64,000 nt of DNA from Thinopyrum elongatum (taxonomy: Eukaryota > Streptophyta > Magnoliopsida > Poales > Poaceae), in NCBI GenBank assembly GCA_011799875.1, contig JAAAXO010000121.1:1-64000 (forward strand), read 5' to 3'. Below, piece after piece: positions 12,214-24,051 of this stretch. Within the stretch, counting starts at the first letter, position 1. The number at the start of each line of letters is the position of its first letter. Made by a program: the position numbers and the translations under genes. The notes beneath the pieces are model-generated. The model worked only from the letters and a program-made list of their open reading frames with translations, did no database searches and was not told the origin of the DNA.

Positions 12214-13141
12214 TGATGAGGACATCAATACATTGTTACAAACCCACAACAAAAACCACAGCCCCTGATTCTATACATACTGGACCAATTCCTAGAGCTC
12301 TCGCGCCGCCAATTAAATATCAGGTACTTTTCGTTCTTGGTAATGATTCTAAGTTCATGAGAATATGAGCTGTCCTAAATTGGATACATTTGTTTTGCTT
12401 ACAATGAAGGGCCTAGCTTGACAAGAAAGAGGAACCTTGGAGCAAGTTCAAGCATGGAGATGATGGCATGCACAAGGGGAACAAGAACGGATTGTACAAT
12501 GATGATTTCAGGACTTTGAAGCCACCATAAGAGTGCAGGAAGCCTTGGACGAAATATACAAGATGTCACTTCAATAAATTTCGTCCAGAGGCTATTATAG
12601 GTGCTGCGTCACCTTATTATTGGGCAGGCCCATGTAATTTCGAAATACTTGAGTATAGGCTGTTTTTTAGAGTCCGTATGTGTGGGGAAACAGAGATAGG
12701 TTGGTTTCGGACCCCTCCTTCAAGGGCCCAAATCCCCTCCTCTTCCTCCATATATACAGCCCTTAGGGCCACCGTTTATACTTTGGGTTTTTGTTTAGAT
12801 TAAAAGTTCCCATAGCTGCAACTTCGCGTACTTCGTTTGTGTTCAACGACCAGACCAAGACTTCACAGAACCCCAACCTTGATCAATAAAACTTTCATCT
12901 TATATTCGCAATATCCAGATTGCAAATCTTGTTGCTTGCTGTTTTTCTTCGTTTGCTTGCAGGAATAGACCCTCGTGGTCATGTTGTTTGTGCTCCGGCG
13001 TGTCAATAACCTCTCGGAGTTGGTTTAGCGATTGCTAAGGGGCGACGTCCTCGCACGTTCGTAGTCGGATCTTCAAATCTACTCCACCAAAAACGATAGC
13101 TATCATCTCATCGAAAGATCGGGACACCCTCGCCTCTATCA
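12214..13141 (+). repeat. CRM-B LTR, type 2 (left copy)
   Basis: Starts TGATGAGGACATCAATAC and ends CTCTATCA, 928 bp against 922 bp for the clean copies. It carries the type-2 R-U5, recognised by AATAAA, the ACTTCACAGAACCCC word and CTACTCCACC. TATA-like CATATATACAG lies near 12751. The U3 part contains, with frameshifts, the end of the integrase frame that CRM elements place in their LTR. Confidence 0.85.
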
Positions 13142-13143
13142 AG

Positions 13144-13153
13144 TGGTATCAGA
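13144..13153 (+). other. Primer-binding site
   Basis: TGGTATCAGA, two bases after the LTR, matches the 3' end of initiator tRNA-Met, the usual primer for minus-strand synthesis. Confidence 0.8.
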
Positions 13154-14263
13154 TTCCCAGGTTGCTCTGGTGAGATTTACAGTTTTTCGTAGTTTAGATC
13201 GAGTCTGTTCTTCATACCTACAGTCCAGGAAAAAGCCAAAAAAAAATTTAGGGTTAGTTCATCATATCCGAACCAATCTGAGCCTTTGCATAATCTTTTT
13301 AGGGTTTTTGCTTTTGTTGAATTGCGGTTGCATCGTCGTGTCAAGTTGCTGGTCTTAGCGTCTAGTTCTTTAGAGTTTCGAGTTCTTTTCACAAGTTGTC
13401 ACCCGCCGCGCACACCATCCATCATCGCCCCTACCATTACCACCCCCACCCCAGCTTTCTGCTATTTCTCTGAGTCCATATACCACCACCGATCCGAGTC
13501 CATATACCACCAACCGATCCGAGTCCATATACCACCACCAATCCGAGCCCACATATACTACCGTCATATACCTCATCACCAGTATCCGAGTCCACCATAT
13601 TCATCTCTGCCAACCAGTCCTATCCGAGTTCCAGTATTTATGCTTTTTTAGAGTTCAGATCACGCATACTACGAGTCGTAACAAGTTCGGATTCCCCAAT
13701 TTTCGTGCTACCCACCCCGGCAGAAGAAAATAGGTCCAGTTTCAAAAAAAAAAAAAAAACTAAGTCTGGAAAATTCTGGCTAGGCAGTGTTTTAGACCAT
13801 TTGTAGACTTTTTCGAAAAAAAATGTGTTGCGGAGCAAAAAAAAAGAAAAAAGAAAAAATTCAGAGTGTGCCTCCCTCTGTTTACGTGCAAGCGCCGTGA
13901 TTTTTGTTATGTTCTAGGGCTCGCGTCTATAGCACGGTCTAGCCTAGACCAGCACAGTACCGTCGTTGAGAGTTAATTCACATTGCATCTCTGAATTGAT
14001 TATGCTGACCCTTTTTGCTACATATCATAAGCCTTCCAGCTCCACATACATCTACATCGTGTGTTTTGGACACCACCTGGCAATCGCGCTGTCCAAGCTC
14101 TGAGAGTTTTTGACTACAAGGTTCACGCTCACCACCTGCTGTTGGGTAAGAACTGTAAGATTTTGAGATTTGCTTGAGCGATTTGTGACACCACACCACA
14201 ACCCACCACCACTTTCTGTAGTCTGTAGGATCATATTCTTGTGTGTTTCTATTGCTGCTAACC
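13154..14263 (+). other. CRM-B 5' leader, long form
   Basis: Untranslated leader before gag. It has an A-rich region at 13745-13860 with two A-runs separated by about 100 bp. That 100-bp segment is kept here and after LTR B1 but deleted in the leader after LTR B2. Its start (AGATTCCCAGG) is the B type. Confidence 0.7.
13470..13560 (+). repeat. 24-bp minisatellite in the CRM-B leader
   Basis: Three to four tandem units of a 24-bp word built on GAGTCCATATACCACCACC plus GATCC, degenerating into CATATACTACC. Equivalent arrays with different unit numbers lie at about 43508-43590 and 45075-45150, so the unit count varies between copies. Confidence 0.7.
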
Positions 14264-15650
14264 ATGGCAGGATCACAAGCCGACGAGATTGACTGGGAGA
14301 ACATGACGAACAAGGAGTTGCATGATAAATTTCAGCAAATGATGAGTGGCCCAGGTAGTGAGATGTCTAAACAGATTTTGAAGAGGCCATGGAGAAGATA
14401 GATGGCATGGAGAAGTCGTTCGAGACAAAGCTATAACAAGTTTAAATAATGAATTGCTCACGCGTCTTCCCACAACCCACCCACCGCTGACCTCGTCGAC
14501 AGCCCTCTGCAACGACAACACACAACGCCCCCTTTCCAAATCAGTTCGGACGAGCGAAGCGTGTTCCTCTTAGGATGGCCAAACTTCTGGTGCTGCTGTA
14601 CCTACTGTTGATGCTTCTTTGGCTCTTGCTCCTGTCTGTCTGCTGTGCCGGGAGGAGGAGAATTACGCGGGCGATTATTGAGGATGAGGTTGATCAAAAT
14701 CATAACACGTGCAACCACCCAGCACCAGTCGTCCACATGCAAAATTGCGCAATGGTAGGTCTGGCACCACCACTTCAGTACGCAGATCATGACCATCTTC
14801 CTAAATTAAAATTGAATATTCCACCATTCGAGGGATAGATAAGTTCCTGATATATATCTTACTTGGGAGTTAGAAACTGAACAACGTTTTACATGTTTAA
14901 ATATCCCAATCTCCGCCCGAGGAATCGACGTGTTTGCTGCTGCTGTTTGTGTTTCACTAGTTTGGCATGTGGTATGGTGGTCTGAACATTGTAGTTTATA
15001 TCCTATTCCAGCTACGTGGGTGCTTTGAAAACTGCATGATGGGTGGCGTCTCGTTGGGTTGCCCCATATTATCAACGTGAATTACTTCAAAAATTGCCAG
15101 CGCTAAGACAAAGAAAAAATTCTGTAGAAGAATATATATACAGGAATTACAAACTGGTCATGAAGATGTGGTATTGTTGAGGAGAATGAAGCTATGCTTG
15201 CACGTTTCATGGGTGGATTAAATAGGAGGATTCAGAACCATTCTAGAGTATAAGAGTATAAAATATCACTCGTTTTATCCATCTTGCTTGTAAGGCTGAA
15301 CGTGAAGTGCAGGATCGACGGCATTGGCGCGAACTAATTTTTCGCAGGTCGATCTTCTCATGGACAACCCGCGTGCTCCTCTACCCCCAACGTCCTACTG
15401 GGCAAGCCACTGACCTTCAAGCCGCAATTCCAATCGAGATACAGAAAACAGGCACCACACACCACCATCTGCCAAGAGTACACCTTCTGGGCTTGCCCCA
15501 GTGCTCTTCTTCATCTATGGCATCAACAGGGCACACACATGATATTATTTGTCGTCGTTGTAAGGGAAGAGGTCATTATGCGAGAGAATGCCAATCTCCG
15601 CGTGTTATGATTGCTACTGAGGATGGTGGGTATGTAGTCCGCTAGTGATT
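14264..15650 (+). pseudogene. gag: CRM-B gag, broken
   Basis: ATG at 14264 opens MAGSQADEIDWENM, as in the 45779 copy. The capsid-like retrotransposon gag domain can be followed in pieces between about 14810 and 15300 (WWSEHC, YYQELQT, FMGGLN, HLACKAE). The CX2CX4HX4C zinc knuckle, CRRCKGRGHYAREC, is intact at about 15550-15597. At least ten one-base indels and a stop break the frame. Gag would form the particle that packages the RNA. Many changes are single-base, which fits sequence error as well as decay. Confidence 0.75.
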
Positions 15651-17792
15651 ATGATGAGGGAGACTTTGGCTCTTATTACAAGTAAGAACACGGTGGAGAT
15701 GATTCTGGATCATGAGACGGCAATACATGCTCCCTGAAGACGCTCTGACAGGTAGAATGTTTAGTTGCTCAACGTGTTTTGAGTGTGCAGGTCACACAGC
15801 TGCAAAATCAGCGGGCATAATGTTCCATACAAAGGAGTTGGTGAAGGAACGTTCGGTTCGCGTCATCATAGATGGAGGGCTGCACCAACTTGGCTAGCAT
15901 GGAGATGAGAGAAGCTATCTCTCACCACAAGACTCACATCCAACATCCTTACTTATCCATGGTTCAAACACCAGCGGCAAGGTTAAGGTAACACGCCTGT
16001 TCGTGTGCATTTTTAGTATCTCTACATATGACTGATTATGTTGATTGTGATGTGTACCCATGCAAGCTCCATGTGCATTACTTGGTAGACCATGGCAATT
16101 TGATAAAATTTGTACACCATGGTAAACACATCAGTATACTCTGTTCATAAGGATAAACATATTACTCTTGCTTCCTATGACTCCTGGTTCTATTTTGAAA
16201 GATGATATTAATAGAGCTAGTAAAGCAACAACAGGAAAAAATAAGAGTGAAATCAATTGTGGCAAAAGAATTTGAGCAACAAATGAGCCAATAATAAACC
16301 ATCTAGTGTTGCTTCTGAAAATTAAATGAAAGTGCATGCTTACTTGCCACCAAATCTGATATTGATGATCTAAGATTTCACAATTCTGTTTGACTATGCT
16401 TTGTGTGCAAAGAGGCGTTATTTTCATTCGAGGACGTGCTTCCCTCTTTGCCTCCTGCGTATCACTAACTTTGCAGGAGTTCGCTGACGTCTTTCCACAA
16501 GACGTGCCACCGGGATTACCACCTATTCGCGGGGATTGAGCATCAGATTGACTTAATTCCCGGTGCTTCGTGCCACCCGTGCGCCATACATAAACTGACC
16601 ATCCAGAGGAGACGAAGGAGATTATGCGTCAAGTACAGGAGTTGCTCACAAAGGTATATACGTGAATCCCTTATTCCTTGTGCTGTTCCTATTATTCAGT
16701 GGCCGGAAAAGGATGGTACATCGCGTATGTTGTTGATTGTAAGGCATTAATAATATTACTATTCGTTATCGTCATCCTATTCCTAGACTAGATGATATGC
16801 TTGATATTGAGTGGCTCTACAATATTCCCAAAGTTGATTTGGCGTAGTGATACCATCAAATTCGTATTGAAATTGGGGGATGAATGGAAAACAGCATTTA
16901 AAAACAAAGTTTGGATATATGAGTGGTTAGTCATGCCTTTTGGGTTAAACTAATGCACCAGTACTTTCCATGAGATTAATGAACGAAGTTTTACGTGCTT
17001 TCATTGGACGATTTGTGGTAGTCTATTTTGATGATATCTGATTTAGCAATCTTTGGAGGAACATTTGAACATTTACGTGCTGTTTTTAATTGCTTTACAG
17101 TGATGCACGTTTGTTTGGTAACTTGGGAAGTGCAACCTTTTGCACCGACCGAGTATCTTTTCCTTGGCTATGTTGTTACTCACAGGGATTGAAGTTGATA
17201 AAGCGCAATTGAAGCTTTGAGAGTTGCGCCCACAGCCCAAAACGGTCACACAAGTAGGAGTTTTCTTGACTCGCTGGTTTCTATAGGCGTTTTGTGAGAG
17301 ATTTAGAGGCACCATTGCTGCACTCTCAATGAGCTTACAAAGAAGGATGTGCTTTTTGTTTGGGTACCTCACAGGAAAGAAGCCTTCACGGTATTGAAGA
17401 TAAGTTGACCATGCTCCTTTACTCCAACTTCTGATTTAATAAGACTTTTGAGCTTGAATGTGATGCTATGTGGAATTGGATGTAGGTGGTGTTTTATTAC
17501 AAGATGGCACCTGTTGCATACTTTTCTGAAAAAATTGAGTGGGCCTAGTCTGAACTATTCTACTTATGATAAAGAATTATATGCTCCTGTTCGGAACCTT
17601 AGAAACATGGCAACATTATTATGGCCCAAAGAATTTGTTATACATTCTGATCATGATCTTTGAAACACATTAAAAGTCAAGCAAAACTGAACCGTGACAT
17701 GCAAATGGGTGAATTTATTGAGACTTTCCCTTATGTCATAAACACAAGAAGGGTAAAGAAAATGTTATTGCTGATCATTGTCTCGTCTTATA
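15651..17792 (+). pseudogene. pol: CRM-B pol (protease, RT, RNase H), broken
   Basis: Aligned by eye to the clean copy at 50284-52515. The protease motif VIIDGG is at about 15868. RT follows from about 16555. The catalytic Y-F-D-D is readable near 17027, but the next codons are shifted. RNase H can be followed to about 17790 (SEKLSG, HSDH, then the VIADHCL remnant of the usual VIADAL). Dozens of small indels break it. The match ends in the middle of the RNase H tail and is followed at once by Copia sequence. Confidence 0.75.
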
Positions 17793-19356
17793 CAAATGGC
17801 TTGAAGCCATGAAACTCCGAGATAGATCCATGTATGAAATCGAAGTATGGACTTTGACTGACTTCCCGATGATCGGCAAGCCATAGAAATTAAATGGATC
17901 TTAAGAGAAGGACGTGACGCGGATGGTAATGTACCTCTATAGGCTCGGCTTGTCGCTAAGGGTTATCGACAAGTTCAAGCGGTTTGACTACGAGAGACTT
18001 TCTCACCCGTAGCGAAGCTGAAATCCGTCAGAATCATGTAGCAATGGCCGATACTATGATTATGATATGGCAAATGGACGTCAAAACGGCATTCCCTTAA
18101 TGGTTTTCTTAAGGAATAGTTGTATATGTGCAACCGGAAGGTTTGTCGACCCTTGAGAATGCTGACAAGGTATGCAAGCTCCATCGCTCAATCTAATGGG
18201 CTTGGCAGCCATCCGGAGTTGGAACATTCGCTTTGATGAGATGATCAAGCGTTTGGGTTTCACACGACTTTATGGAGAACCTGTGTTTACAAGAAAGTGA
18301 GTGGAGATCTGTAGCATTTCTCATATTATATTTGGATACATCCTGCTGAATGGGAAATGATATAGAATTCTTGGAAAGTAAAAGGCCTACTTGAATAAGT
18401 GTTTTTTCAATGAAGGAACCTTGGAGAAGCTGCTTATATATTAGCATCAAGATCTATAGGAATAGTATCGAGACGCCTCATAGTCTTTTCGCAAAAGCAC
18501 ATACCTTGATAATATTTGAAGAAGTTCAATATGGATCATTCCAAGAAGGGGTTCTTGCCTGTATTGCAAGGTGGAGATTGAGCAGGGGCTCAATGCCGCG
18601 ACACGCAGAAGATATAGAAGAGATGAGTGTCATCCCCTTCTCAGCCATAGGGTCTATTATGTATCCATGGCTGTGTACCAGACCTGATGTAAACCTTGCA
18701 GTAAGTATTTGTAGGTAGGTACCAAATAATCTGGCAAGGAACACTGGCCAGCGGTCAAGAACAACCTGAAGTACGTGAAAGGACTAAGGAATATTTCTCG
18801 TATATGGAGCGTGACGAAGAGCTCGTCGTAAAGGGTTTACGTCGACGACTAAGCTGACACAGATCCGGATGACTCCAAGTCACAACGCGAATACGTGTAA
18901 TTTTGAATGTGGAGCGGTAAGCTGGTGCAGTTGCAAGCAAAGCGTCGTGGCGGGTTTACATACATGCGAAGCGGAGTATCATAGTCAGCCTCGGAGGCAG
19001 CACACGAAAGTATGGATGAAGGAGTTTCCATCAACCGACCTAGGCAGTCATTCCCAAATGCGTCCGGGTCCAATGGCCTCTTCTTCATCGTGATACACAC
19101 TGAAGGCTATTGCCGCTTGGCCTAGGAGGTCCGCCTAGTGTGTCACAAGAAGACCAGGCATATCAATCGTACGCTTTCAACCATACGTGAAGCATGTTCA
19201 AGATGGTAGACATAGATTTGTAAACTCTGCCGACGGATTGAATGCAGCGGATCCGTTCTAACCTCTTTCAGCGAGCAAGAACATGATGCAACACCAGCAC
19301 TCTATGGGGTGTTCGTTCATCAGCAAATGTACTGAGGATTATTGATCTCTAGTGGC
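17793..19356 (+). pseudogene. pol: BARE/WIS/Angela-type Copia pol fragment (RT-RNase H), broken
   Basis: Starts at the WLEAMK stretch that precedes Copia RT. Recognisable pieces follow in order: WQMDVKTAF (about 18070), SAIGSIMYPWLCTRPDVNLA (about 18640-18700), GAVSWCSCKQSVVAG (about 18918) and CEAEY (about 18966). Gag, protease, integrase and the first part of RT are missing. Multiple frameshifts break the rest. The order leads correctly to the polypurine tract and LTR that follow, so this is the 3' end of an Angela-type element. Confidence 0.75.
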
Positions 19357-19368
19357 AAGTGGGTAGCG

Positions 19369-21241
19369 TGTTGGAAATATGCCGCTAGAGGCAATAATAA
19401 AATGGCTTATTAATATATTCCTTGTTCGATATATTGTCCTGTTATCATGCTTAATTGGTGCGTATCCGGAAATCGTAAACTATGTGTGGAATCACATAGA
19501 CCACAACATGTCCCCCTAGTAAGCCTCTATTAACTAGCTCGTTGATGCTAACTAGATGGTTACGTTTCCTTCCATGGCACATGGATGGTCATTGATACAC
19601 GTGATCACATCATTAGGAGAGATGATGTGATGGACTAAGACCCAATCCTAAGGCCTAGCACTAGATCGTGTAGTTCGTTCTGTAAAGCTTTTCGCACATG
19701 TCAAGTAACTTTTTCCTTAGACCATGAGGTTTTGCAAGCTCCCGATACCGAGGAGTGCCTTTGGGTGTACAAACGTCAGCTACGTAACTGGGTGGCTTAT
19801 AAAGGTTGCACTAAGCGGGTATCTCCGACAGTTTCTGTGGGTTGGCCTAGCGAATCGAGACTTGTGGGATTTGTCATCAGTACGACTTGTGACGGAGAGG
19901 TAGCGGCTTTCGGGCTCCACTCGGTAGACCATGCATCATAATGTCCAGTTCAAAGTGTTCAACCGATGTTGTACGTGTTTACCAAGAAATGAGGTTCTGT
20001 TGCATTGTTCGCAGGATGATGTGTTATACGGAGAACGAGTAAAGAAGACACTTGCGTAGCCGAGATTGGGCAGACAAGGTATCGAATACCGGGACGATCG
20101 AATCTCGGGCAAGTATCGTAGCCGATAGGACAAAGGGAATGCAGTACGGGATGGATGGACTCCTCGATCATCCGTGTTCATACGCTATGATCATCGAGTG
20201 AGCATGTGGGCCAACATGGGTACGCAGATGTCGCCGCTGGTTGGTTATTGACTCGGTAGAGAGTCTCTCGGTCATGTCTGCGTGTCTCCCGAACCCCGTA
20301 GGGTCTACACGAACTTAATGTTTCGGTCACGCGAGGTTGTAATGATAGTTCGTATGCGGCAACCCGCAAGTTGTTCGGAGTCCCGCATGAGATCCTGCGG
20401 AGTCACGAGAGTTTTCCGGAATGTGTCGCAGAGGTAAGATTTGTATATAGAAGTCCGTTTCGGCCACCCGGGCTTAACGGTTTCGGGGGTAATCGTATGT
20501 AGCGTGCCGGGACCACCGGAAGGGTGCTGCCGGGGGTCACCGGTGTGGGCCACCTATCCCGGAGGGGCCGCGATGGCTGTAAAGTGGGAAGGGAACCAGT
20601 CCCCTGGTGGCTGGTGCTGCCCCCTCTATGTGGCTCCTCCTGCGCCTAGGGTTGTGGTAACCCTAGGGTGTGGGGCGCCTCCACGCTGGCTTGGGGGGGC
20701 AGGCCACCCCCAACTTGGCCTGCCGCCCTCTCCCTCCGAGATTGGATCTGAGGGGCCCCGGTCCCCTCTGCTCCCTCTTCCTCCCTATAAGATGTGATGG
20801 GTGTGAGGGAGGACACACCCCAGCCCCTGGCCCTCCCCTGCGTTTGCTCCCGTAGACACCTCCTCTCCTCTCGTTGGTGGCTTGGTGAAGCCCTTCCCGA
20901 GATCCGGCGCTGCTCTCGCAGCACCCAAACAGGCTCCGTCCGTGCTCTGTATCCCTGCTATCAACCATCTCCTTCCCACTTGCTGGATGCAAGAAGGAGA
21001 ACGTCTCTCCCAACGCGTAACGTGTGTTAAACCGGAGGTGCCGTTCCTTTCGGCGCTTTCTCGCATCGGTGATTTGATCACGACGATACGACTCGCATCA
21101 ACCCCGTTCTCTAACGCTTCCGTCTGCGATCTACAATGGTATGTAGATGCAACTCCCCTCTCTCCCGTTGCTATGATGACTCCACTAGATTGATCTTGGT
21201 GATGCGAGAAAATTTAAATTCTGTGCTTAGCGATCCCCACA
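19369..21241 (+). repeat. BARE/WIS/Angela-type Copia LTR, about 1.87 kb
   Basis: Begins TGTTGGAAATATGCC, the hallmark start of this Triticeae family, right after a short purine-rich tract (AAGTGGG, 19358-19364). It runs through CATCATTAGGAGA, TCGGTCATGTC, CCGGAAGGG and the GC-rich leader words, and ends CCCCACA at about 21241. Length is close to the family's usual 1.7-1.8 kb, with many small indels. Pol lies upstream and gag downstream, so one LTR serves as the 3' LTR of one element and the 5' LTR of another. Confidence 0.9.
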
Positions 21242-22589
21242 GTGGCATCGCATGACTAGTGTCTATGCGTAGTATCTTGCGGACGGTAGAACACAAAGTA
21301 GTTGTGGGCTCGGATTTGTCATATCCTTCTTTGCCGTACTAGTCTTATCTTGATTCGGCGGCCTGTGTGATGAAGGCGGCGCTCGGACCGAGCCTTACAA
21401 CGTACGCTTACGTGAGCAGGTCCGCCTTCCTCACCAAGGACGACATGGCACTAGTTGCATAAGGTTCTCAGCGGGTGTCTGTTCTCTCCCACTTTAGGTC
21501 GGATCGTATTCGATGAATGGGGGGTCCTTATGAAGGGTAAATAGAATGGCATATCACTTTGGGTTTTGGTCGTAGGTAGAGAACGTCTTGCTAGAACCTA
21601 AGCAGCCACTTAAAACTTGCGTAACAATAAGAGGGACGTCTACTTGTTTTGCAGTCAAGTGCTTTGTGATGTGATATGGGCTGGCCAATAGTGATGTGAT
21701 GCATGATTATGTGATGTATGAGATGATCATGTTCTTGATAATAGGGAATCACGACTTTGTCTTCGATTGAGTTGTACAAACCGGGCAGGAGCCATAGGAG
21801 TTGGTCTTAAGTTATTATATAGACGCTGCGTGTCATTGAAATTCGCCAATGTATTACTTTACTTTACCTTGCTAACCGTTCTACCGTAGTAGTAGTAAGT
21901 AACTGTTGGCGAACATACTCTCATGAAGCACTATGATGGAGATCATGGTGTCGCCGGGTGGACTATGATGACATTGATGCCCCGAAGATGGAGATTCAAA
22001 ACGTGAGCGAAGTGATAATGGCCATATCATGTGCACTGATTTTTATGCATGTGATGTTTCTCATGTTTGTCTTGCATCTTATTTGCTTAAAACGAACTGG
22101 TAGCATATAGATGATCTCCTCACTACAATTCAAGAAAGTGTTCCCCCTAAGCCCGGTACTTGCAGACTGCGTATGCGGAAGTTTCGTTGTTTCGAAGCAC
22201 TACTACGTTTGATCGGGTACGTGATGTCAATAATTCCGTTCACAATACAACGGGTGTAGCGCAGTATTTACAGCAATACACTTAGGTTGACTGACGCCTA
22301 GCATGTACAGAGCATGGTCCTCGGAGCACAAGAATGGCGCGAAGAGTCGTACCATGAGTCGTATAGAAGATTTACGATCAACTATGGGTAGATGTTTTCA
22401 TCTCGTTGATGAGCTAGTCCGTCTCAACGTGATGAATGCGGACACGGCGCTGTCGATTCGGATGTCAGTGTATCACTTAGATGGACAGGAGGATGCCTAT
22501 GCTGATGGGAGTTCATTACTATAATTTGATTGAGTGAATGAACTTATATTGTCGTGAACTTAGTCATGATTACAGTATCTATCTTGTCA
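21242..22589 (+). other. Angela-type Copia leader
   Basis: Follows the LTR with a decayed primer-binding region (GTGGCATCGCATGA). It continues with leader words typical of this family, such as AACACAAAGTAGTTGTGGGC, CTCTCCCACTTTAG and AGCATGTACAGAGCATGG. It has no coding capacity. Confidence 0.75.
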
Positions 22590-23204
22590 GATCAAAGGGC
22601 CAACCTATGTTACCCTCAACTTCGAGCGTTCCTAGTAGAAAAACAGCTGAAAGATCGATGGTAGCAACTATGGCGGACTGGGTCTCGTACCTGAGGATTA
22701 TCCTCATAGCTGTGCGCAAGAAATCTATTCCTTAAAAGCAAAAAAAAAAAAAAAAAAAAAAAAAAGACATAGCGGGTTAGGTGCCCACCTGCTCTCGCCA
22801 GCACTGCCAACGATTTGAACGTTTGGTCAACCCGCAACCGATGATTACTCCTTCGTTCAGTGTGCGTGCATGCTTCTTCAGGCTTAGCACTCCGGGGCTC
22901 CAAAATCGTTTTGACATCACGGAGCATATGAGATGTTCGAGAGCTGAAAATGGTTTTCCAAAGGCTGCATGCCCGGATCGAGAGCATATGAATCTCGATA
23001 AGTCTACAAGGGCTGTAAGTGAGGAAATAGATTCGTCAGCGGCCATAGCTAAAACTCAAAATGTCTGGGTCTGGCCACAGCCTCTTGTCTCAGGGGTCTG
23101 GGATTATGTCTCCGCATTACGACCGTGGTCTATTGACAGTAACCTCCAGTCGTCTTCCACCTAGCTACAAGAGCTTTTGATATAACTTCAACATGCAGGG
23201 GATA
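22590..23204 (+). pseudogene. gag: Angela-type Copia gag fragment, broken
   Basis: The gag start should lie at about 22594, but the ATG reads AGG. Pieces such as NYTDW-like ATMADWVSYLRIILIA (22660-22715) and RAENGFPKAACPDREHM (about 22940-22990) follow the family's gag N-terminal half, up to the LPPSYKS-like stretch at 23150. A 26-base A run replaces codons near 22740. The fragment stops at 23205, where the tandem repeat begins. The zinc knuckle is not reached. Confidence 0.7.
22740..22765 (+). repeat. Poly-A run of 26 inside Copia gag
   Basis: An uninterrupted A run lies where the family has ordinary coding sequence, with gag sequence resuming on both sides. There is no visible target duplication or SINE/LINE body. 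Either a collapsed or inserted homopolymer or a sequence error could explain it. Confidence 0.8.
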
Positions 23205-23702
23205 AAATAATCAGTTTCACAAGTAAACATTTTTGTTTCATATTATTTTTCACTTTCAGAACCTACATTTCACTTTCCACTTACTTGTTTCATAGAAACA
23301 CATATATTTCAATTGCATATTTTTAAATAGGATGATGTTTCACTTTTTTGAAATAAACTATTACGCATTTAAAAAACAGGTTCACAAGTTGACATTTCAG
23401 TTCATATTGTTTTTCACTTTCAGAACCTATATTTCAATTTGCACTTTTGAAATAAACCGTTACACATTTGCACTTTTGAATAAAAAACTACATCTATTTC
23501 AATTTCACATTATTGAAAGAGCATATTTCGCTCTTTTGAAGTAAACCGTTACACATTCATATTTTTCAATTTCAAATTTTTTCACTTTCAGTAGGTGTTT
23601 TTTACTTTTCATCGGCTTGTTTCACAAAAATCACATCTATTTCAGTTGCACATTTTTTAAATAACATATTTTACTCTTTTAAAATAAGATGTTACACACT
23701 TC
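23205..23702. repeat. AT-rich tandem repeat, inverted part copy
   Basis: Reverse complement of about 10400-10880. It starts abruptly after Copia gag and ends at the Sirevirus LTR terminus. Together with the next 2 kb it forms the right arm of the inverted duplication. Confidence 0.75.
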
Positions 23703-24051
23703 TGAAAGTGCGTTATATCGACTAGAGGGGGGGTGAATAGGCGATTTTTACAAATTCGTCACTGAGGAATTTTAAGGTGAGGAAATTCCTAAGCGACGAA
23801 CTACTTAGCAGCGGAATGAGTACTCAGATGGAAGCATAATAGAGCAGTAGCACAGTCATCATGATGAAATGAAAACAAGCACAGAGTACGAGTAGCGTAA
23901 ACACAGGATAAGCAGGCTGAAGACAAACTGACTGAAGAATTTGAACTGAGGAAATTGAGAAAGTCTTCAGACAAAGTCTTCAAACAGTAATGATCAAATA
24001 CATAGCAAGTATGCGAGGAAATGACAGGGTTGAGGAAATAGAACCAGTAGA
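23703..24051 (-). repeat. Sirevirus 3' LTR, outer part
   Basis: Matches 41370-41718 with about six substitutions. It starts TGAAAGTGCGTTATATCGAC on the plus strand. It ends at the GTAGA that flanks the nested CRM-A; the rest of the LTR resumes at 28815. Confidence 0.9.

Larger units (their letters stand above)
12214..17792 (+). mobile_element. CRM-B element, 3'-truncated (left copy)
   Basis: Gypsy CRM-clade (Cereba/CRW-like) element with 5' LTR, primer-binding site, leader, gag, protease, RT and RNase H in the usual order. Integrase and 3' LTR are missing because the sequence jumps at 17793 into Copia pol. Reading frames are broken by many one-base indels relative to the copies at 43.9-56.9 kb. 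The LTR is type 2. No target duplication can be tested because the 3' end is lost. Confidence 0.85.

Noticed and set aside
22740..22765. Poly-A run as the tail of a SINE or LINE insertion
   Set aside because: Copia gag sequence continues immediately on both sides, with no element body and no target duplication.
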